This document shows, piece after piece, positions 43,361 to 52,092 of a stretch of 64,000 nucleotides of DNA. Numbering within the stretch: position 1 is the first letter of the stretch; each line of letters opens with the position of its first letter. The stretch is from M3007 sp044226205 (GTDB lineage Bacteria; Bacteroidota; Bacteroidia; Chitinophagales; Saprospiraceae). A program made the translations under genes and the position numbers. Location: assembly GCA_044226205.1 (NCBI GenBank), contig JBGAHL010000008.1, positions 124,001 through 188,000 on the forward strand. The letters run 5' to 3'. Under the pieces are notes generated by a model. The model ran no database searches. It was not told the origin of the DNA and saw only the letters and a list, made by a program, of their open reading frames with translations.

Positions 43361-43945
43361 TTGACACTTATGGCGATCAATTTCTTATCGACAATCATCG
43401 GTTTTTGCGCGGCTGGCATGCTGAATTTTTCAGGCGGACCGGCGCAAACTGAAATTCTTCGTTGCGAGGACGGGAAAATTCAGTTCAAATCCGACGCCCC
43501 GCTCGAACTGATCGAGGCGCGCAGCAGCAAATTGCGCGGCGTGATCGATCCCGTTGCCCAGACCTTCGCCTGGTCGGTCGAAATCAAGACTTTCGAAGGC
43601 TTCAACAGCCCCTTGCAGCGCGAGCATTTCAATGAAAATTACATGGAGAGCCGCAAGTACCCGAAGGCGACTTTTCAGGGTAAAATCATTGAAAAGATTG
43701 ATTTTCAAAAAGACGGGGTGTATACGGTGCGGGCCAAAGGCAAGCTCAACGTACACGGCGTAGAGCAGGAACGCATCATTCGCGGGCAGGTGGAAGTAAA
43801 AGGCCCCCGGGTGCGTATTACTTCCGATTTTACGGTGCTGCTGGCGGATCACGATATTTCGATCCCCAGAGTGGTTCATCAAAAAATAGCCGAGGAAATC
43901 GCGGTAAGCATGGATGCCCAGTTGCTCTGGGAATCTACCGATTGA
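43361..43945 (+). CDS. YceI family protein
   Basis: A 194-residue protein of the YceI lipocalin-like family, which bind polyisoprenoid or similar lipids. Typical segments are IQFKSDAPLELIEARSSKLRG, FAWSVEIKTFEGFNSPLQREHFNENYMESRKYPKA (a longer, characteristic stretch of which only the start is given here), and VRAKGKLNVHGVEQER. The N-terminus (AINFLSTIIGFCAAGML) is a signal peptide, so the protein is periplasmic. A second start at 43370 (MAINFL) would fit the signal equally well. The next gene begins 42 bases downstream on the same strand and may be co-transcribed. Confidence 0.9.
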   Translation: MTLMAINFLSTIIGFCAAGMLNFSGGPAQTEILRCEDGKIQFKSDAPLELIEARSSKLRGVIDPVAQTFAWSVEIKTFEGFNSPLQREHFNENYMESRKYPKATFQGKIIEKIDFQKDGVYTVRAKGKLNVHGVEQERIIRGQVEVKGPRVRITSDFTVLLADHDISIPRVVHQKIAEEIAVSMDAQLLWESTD

Positions 43946-43987
43946 TCGAATCACCTGTCGGCAGGGTCGTATCTCCCTCATTTTCAC

Positions 43988-46882
43988 ATGAAAATACAAT
44001 TGCTCCTTTTCCTTTCCCTTCTTGTCAGCGCGGTGACCCGGGCACAGATGCCCGTTTTCAAACCGCACGAAGTGAAGGAACTGGGCGCTACGAAATTCAC
44101 GACTTTTTGCCAGGACAAATACGGCTGGATCTGGCTGGGCGCCAAAAACGGGCTTTTCCGCTACGACGGCGCCACCTACCAGGCCGTCGCAATGCCGGAC
44201 AGCCTGGGTGCTGTGCCGGTCAGCGCGCTTTACGAGGCCGGCGACCGGCTTTGGGTGGGTTTTGAAAACGGCTCGATCGGGTACCTGTCGCCGGGCGCCG
44301 TGTTTTTCCCGGCTTCCAGTGGCCAAACTCCCGGCCCGGAAGTGCTGCCCACCAGTCTGCAACGCTGGCAGCCCGAGGAAGGTACGCCCGAGGTTACGAT
44401 CAAAGCGTTCGTGGCTGACCCTTCCGGCGCCTTGTGGATCGCCTCCTACGGCGAAGGTTTGTATTACTGGAAAAACGGCCGCCTGTATTTGTTCGATCAA
44501 ACTGACGAAGGGCTGGCCAGCAACGACGTGTACGCGCTTGCCTGCGATGCCCAGGGGCGTGTCTGGGCCGCTACCGATGGCGGCGTCAGCATTTGCACCA
44601 TGAGCGCCGAGGGTAAAAAAACAGTGCAAAACATCGGCCGCGCCGAAGGATTGCAGGACGAAATCATTCCGGCCCTGTTGGCTGATCGCGATGGAAATAT
44701 CTGGCTGGGCGGCTACGACGGCGGCGTCAGCCGCTTCAATATCGCACAAAACAAGTTTGATTTTTACACCCGCGAATGGTCGTTGGGGGCTGTAAACAGT
44801 CTGGCCTGGTACGCCGATAACGAACTTTGGGTGGGCGCCTCGGGGCACGGAGTGGTCAGAATTTCGATCGCGACCGGCGCTGTGAATACCCTGCCCGATG
44901 CGCATCCGCTTGCCCGCAACAGCATTCTCGCATTGTTGAAAGACCGCGAAGGGCTGCTCTGGGTGCTCGACGACAAGGGCGCGCCGTGGTCGGCCCTGGT
45001 CCGTTTGAGCATTCTGGAAATGCCCGGGGCAAATGTGCAGGCCACCTGCTTCGATCGGATATCGAAACTCTGGATCGGCACGGACGATGGTTTGTACCTA
45101 CAGCAGGAAAGTGGTCTTGTCCCGATTTTGAGTGGCAAACAAAACGTCATTGCGCTCTCCGCCATGCCCGACGGGTCCATCTGGGCGGGTACTTTTGGCA
45201 ATGGCGTCTTCGTGGTGTCGCCCGAGGGGCGGATTTTACGCCACCTGACGGAAAAAGACGGCTTGGCCAATGGCAGTGTGCTCTCCATTACCGGCGACGG
45301 CCAGCATGCCTGGATGGCGACACTGGGCGGTGTCACCATGGCCGATTTGAACGGCGGCGAGATCGAGCATTTCACGCACCAGAACGAACTGGGAACCAAC
45401 TACATCTACAAGGTTTATGTCGACCGCCAGGGCCGTGTGTGGTTTGGGACCGACGGCAAGGGGCTGAGTATGTTTGAAAACGGCGCTTTTCATCATTATG
45501 CCGAAGCGGCGGGCGTTCCGCTCAAAACCATTTACGCAATTACGCAGGACCGGCGCGGAAACATCTGGTTCAGTACGGAAAAGGAAGGGCTCTTTCGCTT
45601 CGATGGCGCCAGTTTTACCCGTTACGGCACTGCCCAGCGCTTGCACAGCATGACCATAACCGGCTTGTCGCTGACCGGCGAAGGGGAAATTTTGATCTCT
45701 TACGAAGACGGTTTCGATGTGCTCAATTCCGAAACGGGACACATCACCTTTTACACGACGGCCGATTTAAAAATAGCCAATCTCAACCTCAACGCGCTTT
45801 GCAACGACCCTTCGGGCAATGTGTGGCTTGGCGCACAGGGCGGCATCATCCGGCTGGCCAATTATCAGGAGCCGTTTATTTATGACCCGCAAACCGTGCT
45901 CACTTCCGTGAGCGTGTTTTTGCAACCCATTGATTTTGTTAATGAAAAGGTCTTTCCTTACAACCAAAACTATTTCATTTTCAACTTCACGGGCCTGTGG
46001 TATTCCCACCCCGAGAATGTCAGGTATCGGTACAAACTTGAAAATTTCGACCCCGACTGGAAGGTGACCAAGGACCATGCCGCCTCGTACCCCAACCTGC
46101 CTCCGGGCCGGTACACGTTCAGGGTGCAAGCCAGCGAACACGGCACTTTCGACGGCACCCCCGAAGCGAGTTATACCTTCGTGGTGAGGCGGCCGATTTG
46201 GGCAAGGTGGTGGTTTATTGCGTTGATGATCATCGGTTTTTTGACTTCCTTGTATGCTCTGGTGAGCACCCGGGAGGCGCGATTGCGGCGCGAGGCACGC
46301 CTGCGGCGGGAGTCGGTCGAATCGCAATTTGCGGCCCTGAAAAGCCAGATCAACCCGCATTTTTTATTCAATAGTTTTAATACCCTCATCACCATCATCG
46401 AGGAAAATCCCAAAATAGCGGTGGAATATGTGGAGCATCTGGCCGATTTTTATCGAAAGATCATGTTGTACCGCGAAAAGGACCTCATCAGTCTGGAAGA
46501 AGAACTCGAACTGGTGCGGCACTTCGATTTTTTGTTGAAAAAACGTTTTGAAGACGGGTTTTCTCTCGTGATAAAAGGGACGGGCCGCAACGGGTTGATC
46601 ATGCCGCTTACCCTGCAAATGCTGGTGGAAAACGCGGTAAAACACAATGTCATCACGCGTTCGAATCCGCTGCTGATCGAGATCATGCCCGACCCCGAAG
46701 ACCCTGCCTGCCTGCTCGTACGCAACAACATCCAGCGAAAAATAAAGCCCGAGCCCAGTACGCATTTCGGGTTGCAAAGCCTCATCAGCCGGTACAAACT
46801 GATGGGCGAGCGCCCCGTGGTCGTGAAGGAAGATGCCGGCTATTTTATTGTCAAAGTTCCAATTATCAAAAAAGAACCTTAG
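43988..46882 (+). CDS. Sensor histidine kinase with two-component propeller and LytS-type kinase domain
   Basis: A 964-residue protein with signal-like N-terminus MKIQLLLFLSLLVSAVTRAQ. Residues about 25-640 hold roughly fourteen propeller-blade repeats (IWLGAKNGLFRYDGATYQAV, LWIASYGEGLYYWKNGRLY, VWFGTDGKGLSMFENGAFHH). A Y_Y_Y domain (RYRYKLENFDPDWK, about 680-750) precedes one membrane segment (about 740-760), and then comes a His_kinase domain with phospho-acceptor H791 in SQINPHFLFNSFNTLITI. The N box LQMLVENAVKHN follows, near 880. It senses an extracytoplasmic signal, probably a polysaccharide, and passes phosphate to the regulator gene 58 bases downstream. Confidence 0.93.
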   Translation: MKIQLLLFLSLLVSAVTRAQMPVFKPHEVKELGATKFTTFCQDKYGWIWLGAKNGLFRYDGATYQAVAMPDSLGAVPVSALYEAGDRLWVGFENGSIGYLSPGAVFFPASSGQTPGPEVLPTSLQRWQPEEGTPEVTIKAFVADPSGALWIASYGEGLYYWKNGRLYLFDQTDEGLASNDVYALACDAQGRVWAATDGGVSICTMSAEGKKTVQNIGRAEGLQDEIIPALLADRDGNIWLGGYDGGVSRFNIAQNKFDFYTREWSLGAVNSLAWYADNELWVGASGHGVVRISIATGAVNTLPDAHPLARNSILALLKDREGLLWVLDDKGAPWSALVRLSILEMPGANVQATCFDRISKLWIGTDDGLYLQQESGLVPILSGKQNVIALSAMPDGSIWAGTFGNGVFVVSPEGRILRHLTEKDGLANGSVLSITGDGQHAWMATLGGVTMADLNGGEIEHFTHQNELGTNYIYKVYVDRQGRVWFGTDGKGLSMFENGAFHHYAEAAGVPLKTIYAITQDRRGNIWFSTEKEGLFRFDGASFTRYGTAQRLHSMTITGLSLTGEGEILISYEDGFDVLNSETGHITFYTTADLKIANLNLNALCNDPSGNVWLGAQGGIIRLANYQEPFIYDPQTVLTSVSVFLQPIDFVNEKVFPYNQNYFIFNFTGLWYSHPENVRYRYKLENFDPDWKVTKDHAASYPNLPPGRYTFRVQASEHGTFDGTPEASYTFVVRRPIWARWWFIALMIIGFLTSLYALVSTREARLRREARLRRESVESQFAALKSQINPHFLFNSFNTLITIIEENPKIAVEYVEHLADFYRKIMLYREKDLISLEEELELVRHFDFLLKKRFEDGFSLVIKGTGRNGLIMPLTLQMLVENAVKHNVITRSNPLLIEIMPDPEDPACLLVRNNIQRKIKPEPSTHFGLQSLISRYKLMGERPVVVKEDAGYFIVKVPIIKKEP

Positions 46883-46940
46883 TGCCTGTTGTGGGGTTGC
46901 CCGGCAACAACACGGGCCAAGGCGCCTAACCTGATCCGTT

Positions 46941-47711
46941 ATGAAAGTCCTGATCATCGAAGACGAAAATGCGGCCGCCCGCCGCCTTGAAAAACTGCTG
47001 ACCGAACTGGATGCCGATATCCTGGTGCTCCAGAAAATCGATACCGTGGAATTGGCGGTCGCCTGGTTGCAAAGCAATCCGCAACCCGACCTGATTTTCC
47101 TCGACATCCACCTCGCCGACGGCTCGAGTTTCGATATTTTTGAACACGTCAATGTCACCTGCCCCGTAATTTTTACCACGGCCTACGACGAGTATGCCCT
47201 CCAGGCATTCAAGGTCAATGCCGTGGACTACCTGCTCAAACCCATCAAAAGCAGCGAACTGGCGACGGCGCTGGCCAAGTACAAACAAGTGTTCGAATCG
47301 CCTAAAAACGCCGATTACAGCGCTTTGCTCGACAACCTGCGCCGGCAGGAAGGGGCCAATCACCTGCGTCGTATGCTGATCCGTTTTGGCAGCAGCATCA
47401 AACTGGTCGACATGAGCGACGCCGCCTATTTTTACACCAAGGATAAAATTACGTTCCTCGTGGTGCGCAGTACGGGCAAGCGTTTTCCGGTGGATTACCC
47501 GCTCGACAAACTCGCGGTGATGCTCGACCCCAATATTTTTTTCCGGATCAACCGCCAGTTTATCGTCAACGTAGCAGCCATTCGGGAGATGCATCCTTAT
47601 TCCAAAAGCCGCGTAAAAGTGGAGCTGGAACCACCGATCGACCTCGAAACGATCGTCAGTACGGAGCGCTCGGCCGAATTCAAAAAATGGCTGGTGGGCG
47701 AGAAAGCCTGA
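46941..47711 (+). CDS. LytTR-family response regulator
   Basis: A 256-residue regulator. The receiver domain starts MKVLIIEDENAAARRL with acidic pocket E7-D8, phospho-acceptor D55 in LIFLDIHLADGS, and the conserved Lys in VDYLLKPIKSSEL. A LytTR DNA-binding domain follows from about residue 130 (MLIRFGSSIKLVDMSDAAYF, ITFLVVRSTGKRFPVDYPLD, FFRINRQFIVNVAAIREMHP). It is the natural partner of the sensor kinase just upstream. In related organisms such pairs control genes for surface polysaccharide or cell-wall turnover; the targets here are not visible. Confidence 0.95.
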   Translation: MKVLIIEDENAAARRLEKLLTELDADILVLQKIDTVELAVAWLQSNPQPDLIFLDIHLADGSSFDIFEHVNVTCPVIFTTAYDEYALQAFKVNAVDYLLKPIKSSELATALAKYKQVFESPKNADYSALLDNLRRQEGANHLRRMLIRFGSSIKLVDMSDAAYFYTKDKITFLVVRSTGKRFPVDYPLDKLAVMLDPNIFFRINRQFIVNVAAIREMHPYSKSRVKVELEPPIDLETIVSTERSAEFKKWLVGEKA

Positions 47712-47771
47712 GAAAATGCGGTATTTGTCGCTAAATTTTTGTTGAACAATAGCAGACTTTGCCTGTTAGCG

Positions 47772-47779
47772 TATTTTTG
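47772..47779 (+). promoter_or_regulatory. Candidate -7 element for the MerR-like gene (TATTTTTG)
   Basis: TATTTTTG matches TAnnTTTG, 93 bases upstream of the start at 47873 and after the regulator stop. A TTTG (47758-47761) lies 10 bases upstream, too close for the usual spacing. Confidence 0.35.
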
Positions 47780-47872
47780 ACGGCTCTTTTGATGTGAAAT
47801 TTCACAAGGGCAAGGTTTTGCCGGGCTGAACATCCGGCTTCATTTTTTGCAAAAGCGGCATCAGGCATTACA

Positions 47873-48793
47873 ATGGCTATTTACTCCATACGTGATTTGG
47901 AGAAACTGACAGGCATCAAAGCGCACACCATCCGGATGTGGGAGCAGCGCTACGACCTGATTGCCCCTGCCCGTACGAGTACCAATATCCGGTATTACAC
48001 CGACGAGCACCTTCGCCACCTGTTCAATGTCGCGCTGCTCAACCGACACGGGTTGAAAATCAGCAAGCTGGCCCGCATGGGGGCGGATGAAATCGCCAAC
48101 AGGGTGTCGGAAATTGCTCAAAACAACAACAGCGCCAACACGCAGATCGATGCGCTCACCCTGGCGATGATCGATCTGGACGAAGCGACTTTTCACAAGA
48201 TTTTCTCCGCATTCGTCGCTGAAAACGGGTTCGAGCAGACTATGCTGAATCTGGTGTATCCTTTTTTGAACAAACTCAATGTGTTGTGGCTGACCAACAG
48301 TGTCAGCCCGGCGCATGAGCATTTTATCGGCAACCTGATCCGCCGCAAGATCATGTGCGCCATTGACAAGGAGCCGCGCGAAATCGGGCCGGAAGCTGCC
48401 ACCTTCCTGCTTTACCTCCCCGAAGGCGAACCACAGGAACTGACCCTCTTATTCATGCATTATTTGCTTCGCAATCGCGGTCAGAAAGTTATTTACCTCG
48501 GGCTGGGCAATTCGGTTGGCGATGTTCGGGACGCCTGCCAGGTCGCGCATCCTGATTATGTGTTTACCATTTTGCAGGAACCCTTGCCCAGGCAGTCGAT
48601 CCAGAGCTATCTCGATCAGGTGTCTCAATTGTTGCCAGGCGGGCGTTTGCTGTTGACCGGCGCGCAATTGTACATCGGACCGCTGCGTTTGCCCGACAAC
48701 GTGCGGATACTCAATGGTTTGCCCGATACGCTGCAATTGCTCGACTCTCTCCAGATCCGGCAGATGTCTCCCAAGTCCGGGCAGGCTCATTGA
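47873..48793 (+). CDS. MerR-family regulator with B12-binding-like domain
   Basis: A 306-residue transcription factor. The N-terminal MerR domain reads YSIRDLEKLTGIKAHTIRMW and EQRYDLIAPARTSTNIRYYT, with a helix-turn-helix of the CarA/LitR type. The helical linker includes HEHFIGNLIRRKIMCAI, as in CarH-like proteins. The C-terminal part (residues about 170-300, LTLLFMHYLLRNRGQKVIYL, PGGRLLLTGAQL) has the fold of a B12-binding domain. In the place of the cobalamin-ligating His of the E/D-x-H-x-x-G motif there is Gln 188 (EGEPQELTL), so light- or B12-dependent control through a His ligand is unlikely. Targets are unknown. Confidence 0.88.
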   Translation: MAIYSIRDLEKLTGIKAHTIRMWEQRYDLIAPARTSTNIRYYTDEHLRHLFNVALLNRHGLKISKLARMGADEIANRVSEIAQNNNSANTQIDALTLAMIDLDEATFHKIFSAFVAENGFEQTMLNLVYPFLNKLNVLWLTNSVSPAHEHFIGNLIRRKIMCAIDKEPREIGPEAATFLLYLPEGEPQELTLLFMHYLLRNRGQKVIYLGLGNSVGDVRDACQVAHPDYVFTILQEPLPRQSIQSYLDQVSQLLPGGRLLLTGAQLYIGPLRLPDNVRILNGLPDTLQLLDSLQIRQMSPKSGQAH

Positions 48794-49695
48794 GCTTGCT
48801 TGTTGACCATCGTCAACATGGCGGTCTCCTGCGGGCTGGGTTCCTTGATCTTTTCAAGCCATTTGCGCGCGACCGGCCAATTCTCCGTACGCACCGCCAT
48901 CATCGCGCAAACGGAGAACAGCGCATCGTTTAGCGTCCGGCGCAGCAGAGCCCCTTTTTGCAACTCCGTGATATTTTTAAAAGCCTGAAAGCCGGTGCTG
49001 TTGCCGGTTTGTTCGTTGTTGGAAAAAACATAATTGACATCGACACGGGCCGAATCATCAACGGAATAGCTCCCCCAAATAACCAGATCTGCCTGGCAGT
49101 GCCTGCCATATTCGGCAGCCTCGGCAGCGTCGGGGTTTCGTTTTTCCGGGGGGAATTTTTCCAGAATCTGCACCTGAGCCGGCATGTTGTTGTCGCCGGT
49201 GAGTTTGCGAATGCTCGATTGCAACACGCTTTCAGGGTTTTGCTGCTGGCTGCCGACGTTTTGGAAAGGCAGCAGCATGACCCGCAAACCGGGCGTATCC
49301 TTAAAATTCGGGCAAGAACGTGAGTCCCGAAAAACCAGCAAACCCAACGCAACGACAAAAAGTAAAGCCGCTGCTGCGATCAGCCAGGTGCGCCGCCGGC
49401 GAACGGTGCTGGCCAAAGGCCGGGTTTGGTGGACATCCAGATCGCGCAGCAGACTGAAAATAGCGTCGTTGATCCGGTTGTATTCCCGTTGGGTTTCCTG
49501 CGGAGACAAAATACCCTTGAATTCATTTTGACGGGTCGTATTGTACGATGCTTCCAGGGTATTCAGTACCTGAAGGGTGTCGGCATATTGCTGCGCATTA
49601 TCTGTCAGGAAGAGGCGAAAGGTCTCGATAGCAGCGGCTGTATCGCCCTGTCGCAAGAGTGCCTGAACGGCATCGATAGCGGCTTGTTTTTCCAT
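48787..49695 (-). CDS. EAD11-like membrane protein
   Basis: A 302-residue protein. The N-terminal 90 residues (MEKQAAIDAVQALLRQGDTA, LQVLNTLEASYNTTRQNEFK, GILSPQETQREYNRINDAIFSLL) match my memory of effector-associated domain 11, a helical adaptor found in bacterial conflict proteins next to caspase, TIR or trypsin-like effectors. One membrane segment follows at about 105-125 (TWLIAAAALLFVVALGLLVF). The 180-residue extracytoplasmic part has TPGLRVMLLPFQNVGSQQQN and CQADLVIWGSYSVDDSARVDV, similar to TolB/FlgO-type N-terminal domains. The sequence ends with a TPR-like helix. No effector gene is adjacent. It overlaps the MerR gene by 7 bases (convergent). Confidence 0.75.
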   Translation of the reverse strand: MEKQAAIDAVQALLRQGDTAAAIETFRLFLTDNAQQYADTLQVLNTLEASYNTTRQNEFKGILSPQETQREYNRINDAIFSLLRDLDVHQTRPLASTVRRRRTWLIAAAALLFVVALGLLVFRDSRSCPNFKDTPGLRVMLLPFQNVGSQQQNPESVLQSSIRKLTGDNNMPAQVQILEKFPPEKRNPDAAEAAEYGRHCQADLVIWGSYSVDDSARVDVNYVFSNNEQTGNSTGFQAFKNITELQKGALLRRTLNDALFSVCAMMAVRTENWPVARKWLEKIKEPSPQETAMLTMVNKQAQ

Positions 49696-49775
49696 ACATT
49701 CGATTTTGAGTGGGTGTTGACCGGGTAAAAATGCAAGTTTCTGCGCATTTCGCCTTCATATTCGTAATTTTCGAG

Positions 49776-49820
49776 TTACTCAAAAACAAAAAGGCGCCTT
49801 GCTGTGCAGCAAGGCGCCTT
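49776..49820 (-). terminator. Rho-independent terminator of the PpiD-like gene
   Basis: AAGGCGCCTTGCTG (49791-49804) pairs with CAGCAAGGCGCCTT (49807-49820). On the minus strand it is followed by TTTTTGTTTTTG. It lies 27 bases past the stop at 49847. Confidence 0.88.
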
Positions 49821-49846
49821 TCCTGTTTATTGCGGAAACGGGTCGA

Positions 49847-51958
49847 TCAGAAGAACTTGCTTCGGAAGTCTTTGATCTCCGAATTTTTCTTGATCTCCGA
49901 CATCAGGTTCATCCGGATGGCCGAACCGGCCATGGACGTAGCCTGACGACGCGGATAACTCAGGTCGGAGGGGATGGTCACCGGCGTACGGTCGGAGATG
50001 GGTTGCACGAGGAAAACGCCGGTATTGCCAATGACCGGGCCGCCAACGGCGTCTTTGTTCAGCGAGAATACCGTGCCGAATACGCGCGGTTCGGAGCCGA
50101 TGCCTTGTGCGGCGCTTTGGAAAAAGTTGGTCATCTTGGCCGTATCGACGCTAACCTGCCATTGCCCGGCAAAGCCCATGAGGTCGGACTTATTGGTCGA
50201 CTTGTCGATGATGATCTGGCCTTTTTTGCGGCTGCGGATTTCGTTATCCACACGCGGTTGGCCCTTGATGCTTTCCACGGTGGCAGTGCCGCCGGGGATC
50301 ACGTTTTTGAGGGCTGCAACAACGTATTTGCTGTTGTAATAAACACCTTGTTCGCGCAGCGAGAAGACTTCCTTGCTCACGTCGCCGACCTTGGTTTTTT
50401 TGTCAAAAGCCCAGCGGATAATATCGCGAATACCCTCGCCGGTTACAGACTGGCTAAGTGCGAAGTCGTTGGCTTTGAGCGGCGAAGAGGTTTGAAGCTG
50501 GAGGCCTTGTTGAGATGCGATATTTTGCAGGTCGGTGAGCGACTTGGCCTGCTGAGAAATCGAGGCGGCGCGGTCTTCGAATACCTTTTGCGTGGCATCG
50601 CTGGGTGCGAGTTCGCTGCTGATAAATACGCAGCGTACCGAAGCCTCGTTTTTGATAAATTTCTTGCCGGTGATTTCGATCAGGTGCCAGCCGTACTGGG
50701 TCGAAACCTTGTACAGTTTGCCTTGTTCGCCGGTGTTGAACAACACGTTGTTGAACTCGGGCACCGTGCGGCCGTTGGCCATGTAGCCGAGGTTGCCGCC
50801 TTTGGCTGCGGAGCCGGGGTCCTGGCTGTTGCGTACAGCCAGCGAGTCGAAGCGGGCTTTGCCGCTTTCGATCAGGGCGCGGAGGCTGTCGATCTTGCGT
50901 TCGCTGGCCGGCGTTGCGTCACGAATCAGGATGTGGCGCGCGCTGACGGAGTCCGGAACGAGTTTGCGCTCAAGTACTTTGGCGATCGTGTAGTTGCCGG
51001 CTTCGAGGAAGGGGCCCAACACCGTGCCTACGGGTACTTTCATAAGGCTGTCGGCCACTGTGCTCGGAAGTTCCGTTTTCGAGCGGAAGTTCTGATCGTA
51101 AACGCCGTTGTTGGCGATAGCGAACGTGGAGTCATTCGTTGTTGTGCGCAAGCCATCAACCAATTTGGCGACGTTTTCGCGGGCGGCGCTGCTGTCCGTT
51201 GCGGAAGGCGCTACATCGAAAACGAGGAAGTTGAGGGTCCGGGTTTCCTCGGTTTGGTCATAAAGACCGGGGTATTCTTTCAGGAAGTTTTTGTAGTCTT
51301 CTTCCGTGATTTGAACGTCGGTATCCGGAACGCGCTCGAAAGGAACGCGAACGTATTTGAAGTCGAGGCGTTCGTTGGTTTCACGGAACGCCATTTCAGC
51401 CTGCCAGGTGGGCGTGTAGAGGCCTTTGAGCACCATGCCCGTCAGTTTGTCCTGAAGGCGCTGCTTGACGATTTCTTTTTCCTGAATCGACCAGTAGGCG
51501 CGGTACTGCGGGTCGGTGAACTGACCGCCTTCGATGGCTGCCTTGATCTGCATCAGGTTGTTGAGGTTGACCTGGCCGTTCTCGCCTTTGAAGCGGTCGG
51601 TAATGACCGGGCTGAGGTTGTCGCCGAATTCGAGGTCCTTCAATTCATCTTTCGGAACACCCAGTCCGAGATCATCTGCGATTTCAGTAATGAGCGCATT
51701 TTCAACAAAGTAGTTCCATACCTGCGAGCGAATCTGATAAGGATTGCTGCGTGCATTGGTGTACACCAACTTCTCGTATGTATCAAAGTCGGAACGTTTG
51801 ATTTCCTGGCCATTCACCCGGCCTATGGTGTTGACGTCGCCTGCGCTGTTGCGCTGAATGTTGGAGTAAATCTCCATTGCAATGAACCCGCCAAGTGCGA
51901 GCGTCATTAGCACAATAAGGATCCATCCGTTTTTCCGAATCGTACCGATTAAAGCCAT
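49847..51958 (-). CDS. PpiD/SurA-type membrane-anchored peptidylprolyl isomerase
   Basis: A 703-residue periplasmic chaperone anchored by one N-terminal membrane segment (MALIGTIRKNGWILIVLMTLALGG). A SurA_N-like domain follows, starting GRVNGQEIKRSDFDTYEKLV with an EIADDLGLGVPKDELKDLEF helix. A PpiC rotamase domain sits at about residues 345-440 (SARHILIRDATPASERKID, SLAVRNSQDPGSAAKGGNLGYMANGRTVPEFNNVLFNTG in part, YGWHLIEITGKK). A long C-terminal chaperone region follows. It helps outer-membrane and secreted proteins fold, fitting the many surface proteins nearby. Length is somewhat above E. coli PpiD (623 residues). Confidence 0.93.
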   Translation of the reverse strand: MALIGTIRKNGWILIVLMTLALGGFIAMEIYSNIQRNSAGDVNTIGRVNGQEIKRSDFDTYEKLVYTNARSNPYQIRSQVWNYFVENALITEIADDLGLGVPKDELKDLEFGDNLSPVITDRFKGENGQVNLNNLMQIKAAIEGGQFTDPQYRAYWSIQEKEIVKQRLQDKLTGMVLKGLYTPTWQAEMAFRETNERLDFKYVRVPFERVPDTDVQITEEDYKNFLKEYPGLYDQTEETRTLNFLVFDVAPSATDSSAARENVAKLVDGLRTTTNDSTFAIANNGVYDQNFRSKTELPSTVADSLMKVPVGTVLGPFLEAGNYTIAKVLERKLVPDSVSARHILIRDATPASERKIDSLRALIESGKARFDSLAVRNSQDPGSAAKGGNLGYMANGRTVPEFNNVLFNTGEQGKLYKVSTQYGWHLIEITGKKFIKNEASVRCVFISSELAPSDATQKVFEDRAASISQQAKSLTDLQNIASQQGLQLQTSSPLKANDFALSQSVTGEGIRDIIRWAFDKKTKVGDVSKEVFSLREQGVYYNSKYVVAALKNVIPGGTATVESIKGQPRVDNEIRSRKKGQIIIDKSTNKSDLMGFAGQWQVSVDTAKMTNFFQSAAQGIGSEPRVFGTVFSLNKDAVGGPVIGNTGVFLVQPISDRTPVTIPSDLSYPRRQATSMAGSAIRMNLMSEIKKNSEIKDFRSKFF

Positions 51959-52092
51959 TTTACTTGTAATTAACTGAGTATCAGATTTTTAAATACAAAA
52001 AGCTATCCTTTCAAAAAAAGCAGGCACAAAGGTACATTTTCAGGGTTGAAAAAGTGAAGAATTTTCCAAATTGCTCGATTGGCGCCTCTTGC

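Noticed and set aside
43047..43367. A 106-codon minus-strand open frame overlapping the small double-glycine-like ORF
   Set aside because: It overlaps both the 70-residue ORF and the YceI start in other frames and has a Lys/Ser-rich, low-complexity translation with no family resemblance.
48787..49695. A complete defence system around the EAD11-like protein
   Set aside because: No caspase, TIR, nuclease or other effector gene is adjacent; the neighbours are a MerR-type regulator and a PpiD-like chaperone.
49799..51910. A 703-codon plus-strand open frame opposite the PpiD-like gene
   Set aside because: The minus-strand product has clear SurA_N and PpiC segments and a membrane anchor, while the plus-strand translation shows no fold-like pattern.
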